Part shown: piece by piece, positions 1-4,005 of the stretch
How the letters are laid out: each line of letters begins with the position of its first letter
Numbering within the stretch: position 1 is the stretch's first letter
Assembly: GCA_002498185.1 (NCBI GenBank)
Contig: DAGO01000134.1
Span: 777 to 6,827 of the forward strand
Reading direction: 5' to 3'
Source: Euryarchaeota archaeon UBA10
GTDB taxonomy: Archaea; Thermoplasmatota; Poseidoniia; Poseidoniales; Poseidoniaceae
Length of the DNA stretch: 6,051 nt
The notes under the pieces: generated by a model
What the model was told of the DNA's origin: nothing
Databases searched by the model: none
The model's input: only the letters and a program-made list of their open reading frames with translations
Made by a program: the position numbers and the translations under genes

Positions 1-542
1 AATTTGGCAGACCAAACAATTAGGTCGTTGACAATAACCTGAATGCCCAAGAAAATCGAGCCAAGTAGCATCAGTCCTGAACCATCAACTCCATCTTGCC
101 ATGCACCGTATGCAAGCAATCCGAACAGGATGTTGCCAATCGATGCTAGTGCAAGGATTCCAATCACCAAGAATGGGGTCCAAGAATAATCATTGTTGAT
201 GTGCATTCGAGTACTGTCAATCCAGAACATGGATGGAATAAGGAATAATGCATATGCGAGAAGAAGCCTTTGTGCTCCCTTGCCATCAGATTCGCCCCAT
301 GGCCATCTTAGTGATTCGAGTACTGACACTTCAATCTGGAATAAAGCAACCCACCAGTACATCAGGAATCCTATTGCTGCTAAGAACATAAACGGAACGA
401 TGTATGTGATCCATGAACTGGGTATTCCGCCCCACAGAGCTGCTTTATCGTCCATTTTTGATAGGGCCAATCCATAACTTACCAAGACCAAAGGACCGGC
501 AATAAATGTGAACGTCCTAATCATTTCACGACTAACTTCCAT
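1..542 (-). CDS. Polytopic membrane protein, C-terminus off window (partial)
   Basis: The frame is open from an ATG at 542-540 to the left edge, giving 180 visible residues with no stop. The start is supported by AGAGG (552-548) five bases upstream; a second ATG lies at 524. The protein is strongly hydrophobic, with five likely membrane segments at about residues 8-27, 44-69, 92-108, 122-147 and 155-177. They are joined by short polar loops, such as a Trp-rich charged loop near 78-92 and an Asn/Asp-rich loop near 109-120. I see no catalytic motif, pore signature or cofactor ligand pattern and do not recognise a family, so no function is proposed. It follows the lipoprotein gene on the same strand after a 53-base gap and could share its transcript. 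Its five visible Arg codons mix CGN (2) and AGR (3), unlike the operon on the other strand. Confidence 0.8.
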   Translation of the reverse strand, partial: MEVSREMIRTFTFIAGPLVLVSYGLALSKMDDKAALWGGIPSSWITYIVPFMFLAAIGFLMYWWVALFQIEVSVLESLRWPWGESDGKGAQRLLLAYALFLIPSMFWIDSTRMHINNDYSWTPFLVIGILALASIGNILFGLLAYGAWQDGVDGSGLMLLGSIFLGIQVIVNDLIVWSAK

Positions 543-579
543 GAATGCCTCTAGGAGAAACGACTCTTAATGGATTGTT

Positions 580-596
580 ATTTTCTTAGAGAAAAT
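580..596 (-). other. AT-rich hairpin at end of lipoprotein gene
   Basis: ATTTTCT and AGAAAAT form a perfect 7-base inverted repeat around a 3-base loop. The arm touches the lipoprotein TAA stop (598-596). No T-run follows on the minus strand, so it is not a convincing terminator. It may be a weak transcript 3'-end or processing structure, or only an AT-rich coincidence. Confidence 0.3.
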
Positions 597-1531
597 TATT
601 CGATTGTTATCTCTGTGTTACCAAACAGAGTATCCTCTTCGCGCACTCCAAATCTTGTAATTTCGACTTCACAAGATACAGAGCAAATGTCAACACCGTT
701 TTCCGTTAACGTTGCGATTTCACCTTCTTCCCATACGGCATAATACTCGTCAACGCCAGAGAAGGTAATCATACAATCAGATTCCCCTCCAGTATCGCAC
801 TGATGTGTCTGATTATTCACGGTCAATTGTACCCAGAAGCCAAAGTAACCCTCTGAAACATACCAGTCGATTTCTCCGTGGAACTCATCGATTTCAATGG
901 TCATAAGATTGTCAGTTGCAGATGTAGAAACACTATCTGAGTGGTCTTGAGCTAGATATGTTGCATTCCAAGCATCACCAGGGTGTGCTCCGCTTGGGTC
1001 TGCGAATACCCAAGTACAGAACTCAGGGTATTCGGTTGAAAGGATAGTTGAGTTGATGGTCTCATTATCAGAAAACACTCCTTTTCTATGAAATACAATA
1101 CATTCTGTAGGCTTATCGGTGTATGATTTACCTGCACTTGTCCCATTTTCATGTGTCCATTCGCTATACACCTTTCCGAGGAATAACAAGTCGCCATCTA
1201 CATGGTAATTTGAGTACATATAGTGCGTTGTAGACCATTGTGGGTAATTCACGTACTCCACAAGCTCTGAGTTTTCTGCGGTCCAACAATAAGTGGAGGC
1301 AAAATCATCATTCTGAATGTAACCTGTTTTTTCTAAGTTAGAACGGATATGCATATCTCTAGGTGTCAAATCTGGATCTGTGTATTTGGTCCAGATATCA
1401 ATCAACTCTTGATCCGCCACACCACCAGCACACATCGATTCCGAATCGCTGCTGTCAGAATCATCTCCGATACATCCGCTAAGAGGAGCGATTGCTAAAA
1501 TTGTGCAAACCAATAACAAGCGGACATTCAT
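596..1531 (-). CDS. Secreted cysteine-rich lipoprotein, function unknown
   Basis: The protein has a clean lipoprotein signal: MNVR, a hydrophobic stretch, then LSGC at residues 17-20, with Cys20 the expected lipidated residue. An acidic Asp/Ser tether follows (about 22-32), a style common in archaeal surface lipoproteins. The mature part is about 290 residues, acidic and rich in Tyr, Trp and Thr. It has eight cysteines (34, 82, 144, 172, 245, 253, 283, 287), an even number consistent with four extracellular disulfides, and several N-x-S/T sequons. The late part looks beta-rich (alternating hydrophobic strands around 210-255 and 285-311). The frame stays open upstream to ATG 1570 and GTG 1576, but the ATG at 1531 gives a normal 20-residue signal peptide while the longer forms have an unusually long polar n-region. 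No clear Shine-Dalgarno precedes 1531. I do not recognise a domain family. Confidence 0.85.
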   Translation of the reverse strand: MNVRLLLVCTILAIAPLSGCIGDDSDSSDSESMCAGGVADQELIDIWTKYTDPDLTPRDMHIRSNLEKTGYIQNDDFASTYCWTAENSELVEYVNYPQWSTTHYMYSNYHVDGDLLFLGKVYSEWTHENGTSAGKSYTDKPTECIVFHRKGVFSDNETINSTILSTEYPEFCTWVFADPSGAHPGDAWNATYLAQDHSDSVSTSATDNLMTIEIDEFHGEIDWYVSEGYFGFWVQLTVNNQTHQCDTGGESDCMITFSGVDEYYAVWEEGEIATLTENGVDICSVSCEVEITRFGVREEDTLFGNTEITIE

Positions 1532-1637
1532 GAAACTCGGATTAATCACGAGCACATAGTTTTGGCGCATTTTCACTCAGTTGTAAAAATAAATCTGCAA
1601 ATGAGGGTGCAAATAGAGTGAAAATAATTTTGAAAAT

Positions 1638-1646
1638 CACATTTTG
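1638..1646 (+). repeat. 9-mer CACATTTTG, copy 1
   Basis: This is identical to the right arm of the inverted repeat at 1758-1782, 136 bases downstream. Together they make three copies, two direct and one inverted, of a 9-base element between divergent transcription units. This would fit a regulator binding site, but such an AT-rich 9-mer can also recur by chance. Confidence 0.3.
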
Positions 1647-1757
1647 TCGTTTTTTTGTATAAAATTAACTGTAAAACTATGAAAAAGTAACAAAATCAAC
1701 AATATTTGTTATTTAAAATACAAATTAAATTACATTAGAGGGCTGGATTAGAAACGG

Positions 1758-1782
1758 CAAAATGTGGCAACTACACATTTTG
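1758..1782. promoter_or_regulatory. 9-bp perfect inverted repeat, possible operator
   Basis: CAAAATGTG (1758-1766) and CACATTTTG (1774-1782) are exact reverse complements around a 7-base centre. A partial copy, CAAAATG, follows at about 1789-1795. The site lies about 25 bases upstream of the TATA-like box at 1806-1819, a position suited to a dimeric transcription regulator acting on the tRNA/operon unit. An RNA hairpin role is less likely because it would sit upstream of the expected transcript start. Confidence 0.4.
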
Positions 1783-1856
1783 AGTGTACAAAATGATAGA
1801 AAACACCGAAATCTTTTTACGCAATGACTGCTTCGGATATGTTGCAACGGAGAAAT

Positions 1857-1862
1857 GGTGAT
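1857..1862 (+). promoter_or_regulatory. Shine-Dalgarno GGTGAT before mini-ORF
   Basis: GGTGAT followed by three bases and ATG (1866) repeats the arrangement seen before the real genes at 2210 and 3421. GGTGAT can pair with the ATCACC segment at the 3' end of 16S rRNA. It is the main reason to take the 21-codon ORF that follows seriously. Confidence 0.4.
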
Positions 1863-1865
1863 ACC

Positions 1866-1931
1866 ATGCAATTAGGATATTTCACTAGGTTGGGTCGACA
1901 TCGCAGTCGAGTTCGATCCCATGTATTCTGA
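1866..1931 (+). CDS. Possible 21-residue arginine-rich leader peptide
   Basis: A 21-codon ORF ends in TGA at 1929-1931 and has a well-placed GGTGAT ribosome binding site. It can be extended in frame to an ATG at 1824 (35 residues), but the TATA-like box at 1806-1819 would put transcription start near 1840, favouring the short form. Five of its 21 residues are Arg. Residues 11-17 read RHRSRVR, using CGA, CGC, CGA, CGA at every second codon. CGN codons are absent from the downstream operon, yet the two tRNA genes just downstream read CGN. This resembles a leader peptide sensing charged tRNA-Arg, followed by hairpins. It is too short for coding statistics, no homology can be judged, and it may be chance; its CG-rich run also resembles a tRNA T-arm remnant. 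Confidence 0.25.
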   Translation: MQLGYFTRLGRHRSRVRSHVF

Positions 1932-2015
1932 AAATTACTTCAGTAAAGTTGCAATTATTGCAAAATTGCATTTCAACTCGAGATGCGTATGCTTCAGCGT
2001 CTCTAAGTCGCTGAG
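1928..2015 (+). promoter_or_regulatory. Stacked, mutually competing hairpins upstream of tRNAs
   Basis: Three inverted repeats lie between the mini-ORF and the first tRNA. CTGAA/TTCAG (1928-1932 / 1939-1943) overlaps the mini-ORF stop codon. TTGCAAT-T-ATTGCAA (1949-1963) is an exact 7-base repeat. TTCAGCG/CGCTGAG (1993-1999 / 2009-2015) is a 7-base stem with one G-T pair and a 9-base loop. CTTCAG occurs in both the first and third hairpins (1938-1943, 1992-1997), so CTGAA or CTGAG could pair with either copy, giving alternative folds. No T-run follows, so this is not a standard intrinsic terminator. It could be a leader switch, a tRNA-precursor processing structure, or coincidence. Confidence 0.3.
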
Positions 2016-2028
2016 CAATCAAACCAAT

Positions 2029-2100
2029 GGGGGTATGGTGTAGTGGATAGCATAAGTGGCTACGGACCACTTGACCTCGGTTCGAATCCGGGTACCCTCG
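2029..2100 (+). tRNA. tRNA-Arg, anticodon ACG
   Basis: A full cloverleaf can be folded by hand. The acceptor GGGGGTA (2029-2035) pairs with TACCCTC (2093-2099) with one G-T pair, and the discriminator is G2100. The D-arm has loop A14...GGA. The anticodon stem AGTGG/CCACT (2055-2059 / 2067-2071) encloses loop CTACGGA, so the anticodon is ACG (2062-2064), reading CGU, or CGU/CGC/CGA if A34 is deaminated to inosine. The T-stem CTCGG/CCGGG flanks loop TTCGAAT. A20 and C35, the usual arginyl-tRNA synthetase identity bases, are both present. CCA is not encoded. It shares a 19-base identical block with the next tRNA (2031-2049 versus 2120-2138), so the pair probably arose by tandem duplication. An A34 arginine tRNA is standard in bacteria but unusual in archaea. 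Confidence 0.93.
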
Positions 2101-2117
2101 CTGGTTTGGTTTTCAAT

Positions 2118-2192
2118 CAGGGTATGGTGTAGTGGATATCATGACAGTTTGCGGAACTGTCGACCCGGGTTCGAGTCCCGGTACCCTGGCCA
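2118..2192 (+). tRNA. tRNA-Arg, anticodon GCG, CCA encoded
   Basis: The cloverleaf is near perfect. Acceptor CAGGGTA (2118-2124) pairs with TACCCTG (2182-2188), the discriminator is G2189, and CCA is encoded at 2190-2192. The anticodon stem ACAGT/ACTGT (2144-2148 / 2156-2160) encloses TTGCGGA, giving anticodon GCG (2151-2153), which reads CGC and CGU. The T-stem CCGGG/CCCGG flanks TTCGAGT. A20 and C35 fit arginine identity. GCG at position 34-36 is the normal archaeal choice for these codons. It lies 17 bases after the ACG tRNA and 17 bases before the ATG of the acetyltransferase gene, with no room for a separate promoter, so co-transcription with both neighbours is likely. Confidence 0.96.
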
Positions 2193-2200
2193 TTCAACAA

Positions 2201-2206
2201 GGTGAT
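2201..2206 (+). promoter_or_regulatory. Shine-Dalgarno GGTGAT setting start at 2210
   Basis: GGTGAT sits three bases before the ATG at 2210 and only eight bases after the encoded CCA of the GCG tRNA. It decides the start: upstream in-frame ATGs at 2132 and 2141 lie inside the tRNA gene and cannot be the real initiation sites. Confidence 0.75.
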
Positions 2207-2209
2207 AAA

Positions 2210-2650
2210 ATGAAAATAGAAACAAAAAAACAAAACAAAAACCAAGCGTGCGAAATAGACGAAAATACCGTTTCAATAAACGGAATAGGTCCATTTTGTG
2301 AACACCCTAGAAAAGAAAATTGCTGGATATACAACGGTAGAATGCCAACATCGAATTGTTGGATTTTTGTCAACGGCAAAAATGTAGAAATTCACAATGT
2401 GATTGTATACAATCCAGATGCCAGATTTTCTGGACATGGTACAGCTATGATTTCCGACATTAGGAAAGCATTTCCAGAATCCCATATTTGGGTAGATACT
2501 TGGAACTGTACCAGACCTTTCTGGCAGAAAATGCAGCATGAGGGATTCATTGACTCAATCGCTAATGATTACTCTTGGCCTTGTATCAACACAACATGCA
2601 TAACCTGTCATCCAAATAGGGGCGAGTTTAGAAGGAGGGCTTTCCAATGA
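2210..2650 (+). CDS. Small GNAT-like N-acetyltransferase, Cys-rich
   Basis: The 146-residue protein is read from the ATG behind a GGTGAT site. Residues 64-88 look like GNAT motif A: a hydrophobic strand (NVIVYNP), then RFSGHG (72-77) matching the acetyl-CoA pyrophosphate loop pattern R/Q-x-x-G-x-G/A, then a helix. Residues 92-113 fit motif B: strand HIWVDTWN, then PFWQKMQHEGF, like the family's F-Y-x-K-x-G-F ending. The family transfers an acetyl group from acetyl-CoA to an amine; the acceptor cannot be inferred. There are eight cysteines. The C-terminus carries C125-x4-C130-x2-C133-H134, and C30, C38 and C50 lie before the core, so a metal site is possible. The first 13 residues are Lys/Asn/Gln-rich and A-rich in DNA. 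It is the first gene of the operon and overlaps the next by ATGA. All nine Arg codons are AGR. Confidence 0.8.
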   Translation: MKIETKKQNKNQACEIDENTVSINGIGPFCEHPRKENCWIYNGRMPTSNCWIFVNGKNVEIHNVIVYNPDARFSGHGTAMISDIRKAFPESHIWVDTWNCTRPFWQKMQHEGFIDSIANDYSWPCINTTCITCHPNRGEFRRRAFQ

Positions 2651-3411
2651 GTGAGGAATTCGACGGTTGGGAAAACATAGATTGGGACGTCGAGATTGAT
2701 ACCTTAGAGTTTGATTTGATGGCGATAAAATCCCATAACAAATCTAATCCCAATGTTGGTAAAAAGTGGACTGAATGGCCTAAAGATATGTTAGGACTCA
2801 TGCTACTACCATTAGGATATCAGCCCTCAAAATGGGACAAAGAATCTTCATTGAGTGAAAAAGAAGAAGCAGATTTGAAGCAGAAATGGATTGATTTCGC
2901 GCAGTTCGTCGATGAGAGTGATTCGATTTCTCTGAAGGAGAATACCTTCACCATTGAGGGGAAAAACGGCTCTAAGTTCTCATTTGATGCAAGTATGGAA
3001 TTCTCAATTTGGTTGCCGCCAAACACTTTGGAAAGGTATGGCCCTTCTCTGAGAGCAATCAGAAATGGTGCGAGAAGAAAGAGCAATCTTGGCGTACATA
3101 TGGAGTATCTAGAAGCGTCTCAGGCAACTTGGAAGATAGACACTGGAATCACGGATGACGGATTGGGATTCTGTGATTTCCCTGATTATGTCAAAGGATT
3201 AGAGCTCAAGCAGTATGAGGGATGGTCAACATTTGTCTATCCTAGCAAGTCAACATTTCCAGAAAATCTGAGGGATCTCATTGAGATGCTGATTGCAGAT
3301 TACCACATTTGGGAAATCCTGCACGAACAAGAGGTCAAGAGAAGAAAAGCGAATGATGAATGGAACAAGAAGTGGCCAAATGGTAGGCCAGATGATTGGA
3401 TGTATTTGTGA
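2647..3411 (+). CDS. Tryptophan-rich cytosolic protein, function unknown
   Basis: The 254-residue protein starts at an ATG overlapping the acetyltransferase stop by four bases, with AGGAGG (2633-2638) eight bases upstream. There is no signal peptide or membrane segment. It is acidic at the N-terminus and highly charged at the C-terminus (helix about 205-240 with EQEVKRRKANDEW). It carries 13 tryptophans, including W41-x2-W44-P45 and a C-terminal WPNGRPDDW (243-251). Related Trp-Pro motifs occur in the 4006-5322 protein. One cysteine (176) is visible; I see no conserved catalytic pattern. Predicted secondary structure is mixed: strands near 100-123 and helices near 70-88 and 207-240. I do not recognise a family. 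Translational coupling to the acetyltransferase suggests a partner, adaptor or target protein, but that is inference. Confidence 0.8.
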   Translation: MSEEFDGWENIDWDVEIDTLEFDLMAIKSHNKSNPNVGKKWTEWPKDMLGLMLLPLGYQPSKWDKESSLSEKEEADLKQKWIDFAQFVDESDSISLKENTFTIEGKNGSKFSFDASMEFSIWLPPNTLERYGPSLRAIRNGARRKSNLGVHMEYLEASQATWKIDTGITDDGLGFCDFPDYVKGLELKQYEGWSTFVYPSKSTFPENLRDLIEMLIADYHIWEILHEQEVKRRKANDEWNKKWPNGRPDDWMYL

Positions 3412-3417
3412 GGTGAT
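3412..3417 (+). promoter_or_regulatory. Shine-Dalgarno GGTGAT setting start at 3421
   Basis: GGTGAT begins directly after the TGA of the preceding gene. ATGs follow at 3418, 3421 and 3427. The one at 3421 has the same three-base spacing as the other GGTGAT-led genes here, so it is preferred; 3418 would leave no spacer. Confidence 0.6.
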
Positions 3418-3420
3418 ATG

Positions 3421-3996
3421 ATGGTAATGAAAGAAAGAAACAACAGTGATACAATAAAAAATTGGAAACCGAATGCTAGCGCCCCTTTGTGGGATGAAGA
3501 ATCTGAAAACGAGCCCAAGGGTCCGTTTTTCACAGACTTAGACATCAAGCACATCAAACAGGTTGGGCCATCTTGTGTCCCTACTACGCTAGCCATGCTG
3601 GCAAGAAGTACAGGTGCAGATGTGGGTCCTGATGATTTCAAGAGGATTATCAACTCACAATCACCGCATACCTGGTCTAATGCTCTGCAGCCATACGGTT
3701 TGCAACTAGCATACTGTAACCATGATTTGAGAAGATTGAGTTATTGTATCGACGAATTGGTTGAACATGATGATTTGTTCTTGCTATGCTTCTACTCGGT
3801 TGACCCTCCATCCGACCCGGATGAGAGAGGGAAATTATGCACAGCACACATTGTAACATTGCATAGAGACAAAATCATTGACACTGCGAAAAGCACTCCC
3901 TTTGGAGTAAGTTTTGCCACGCAATACCCGAGGCTGTCAAGGCAGACAAAGAGGATTTTCAGGGTAGTTCCCACTGGGCACCCGAGGAGGGTTTAG
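3421..3996 (+). CDS. Papain/C39-like cysteine peptidase
   Basis: The protein has 191 residues from the ATG at 3421. Its core fits the papain-like C39 peptidase pattern. KQVGPSCVPTTLAML has Gln47 as oxyanion-hole candidate and Cys52 as nucleophile at the head of a helix. AHIVTLHRDKIIDTA provides His143 and Asp154 on neighbouring strands, so a Cys-His-Asp triad is plausible. C39-type enzymes cleave leader peptides, commonly after Gly-Gly, but usually sit on an ABC exporter; this one has no signal peptide, membrane segment or ATPase, so it probably acts alone in the cytosol. Gln-to-Cys spacing is five residues, one shorter than in classical C39 exporters. The N-terminal 40 residues are polar and probably flexible; the tail is basic and ends HPRRV. 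It starts within 10 bases of the upstream stop, and all 13 Arg codons are AGR. A transglutaminase-like or inactive relative is possible. Confidence 0.72.
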   Translation: MVMKERNNSDTIKNWKPNASAPLWDEESENEPKGPFFTDLDIKHIKQVGPSCVPTTLAMLARSTGADVGPDDFKRIINSQSPHTWSNALQPYGLQLAYCNHDLRRLSYCIDELVEHDDLFLLCFYSVDPPSDPDERGKLCTAHIVTLHRDKIIDTAKSTPFGVSFATQYPRLSRQTKRIFRVVPTGHPRRV

Positions 3997-4001
3997 GTGA
4001 T
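3996..4001 (+). promoter_or_regulatory. Shine-Dalgarno GGTGAT favouring start at 4006
   Basis: The GGTGAT overlaps the last base of the peptidase stop and lies four bases before ATG 4006. The rival GTG start at 3997 lies inside this site, though it has its own GGAGG (3986-3990) six bases upstream. The ATG is preferred by start-codon strength and by analogy with the other operon genes. Confidence 0.5.
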
Positions 4002-4005
4002 TTTC

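Larger units (their letters stand above)
1577..1823. promoter_or_regulatory. AT-rich divergent intergenic region with likely promoters
   Basis: This stretch separates the minus-strand lipoprotein gene from the plus-strand tRNA/operon unit. It is very AT-rich. On the minus strand TTTATTTTTA (about 1594-1585) is TATA-like; initiation about 25 bases on would fall near 1563, just upstream of the preferred lipoprotein start. A second AT-rich box lies near 1636-1621. On the plus strand CCGAAATCTTTTTA (about 1806-1819) resembles an archaeal BRE plus TATA box, and TTATTTAAAATA (about 1709-1720) is a further candidate. A T7 run sits near 1650-1656. No coding frame of note is present. The promoter calls rest on base composition and position only. 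Confidence 0.45.

Noticed and set aside
193..477. Plus-strand 94-codon ORF
   Set aside because: It is antisense to the membrane protein, whose translation has coherent membrane segments and a ribosome binding site; the plus-strand product looks random.
1698..1720. AACAA-TAT-TTGTT inverted repeat and nearby AT runs as an origin or operator
   Set aside because: Five-base arms in such AT-rich DNA are expected by chance, and nothing else supports an origin.
1885..1925. A T-arm-like string (GTCGAGTTCGATCCC) suggesting a third tRNA or tRNA remnant
   Set aside because: The bases around the loop do not form a five-pair T-stem, and no acceptor or anticodon stem can be built around it. It may be a decayed duplicate, but there is not enough to call one.
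1577..2028. CRISPR array or tandem repeat block
   Set aside because: No regularly spaced repeats are present; only the 9-base element and small hairpins recur.
2132..2209. N-terminal extension of the acetyltransferase from an ATG at 2132
   Set aside because: The extension lies mostly inside the tRNA-Arg(GCG) gene, and a perfect ribosome binding site precedes the ATG at 2210.
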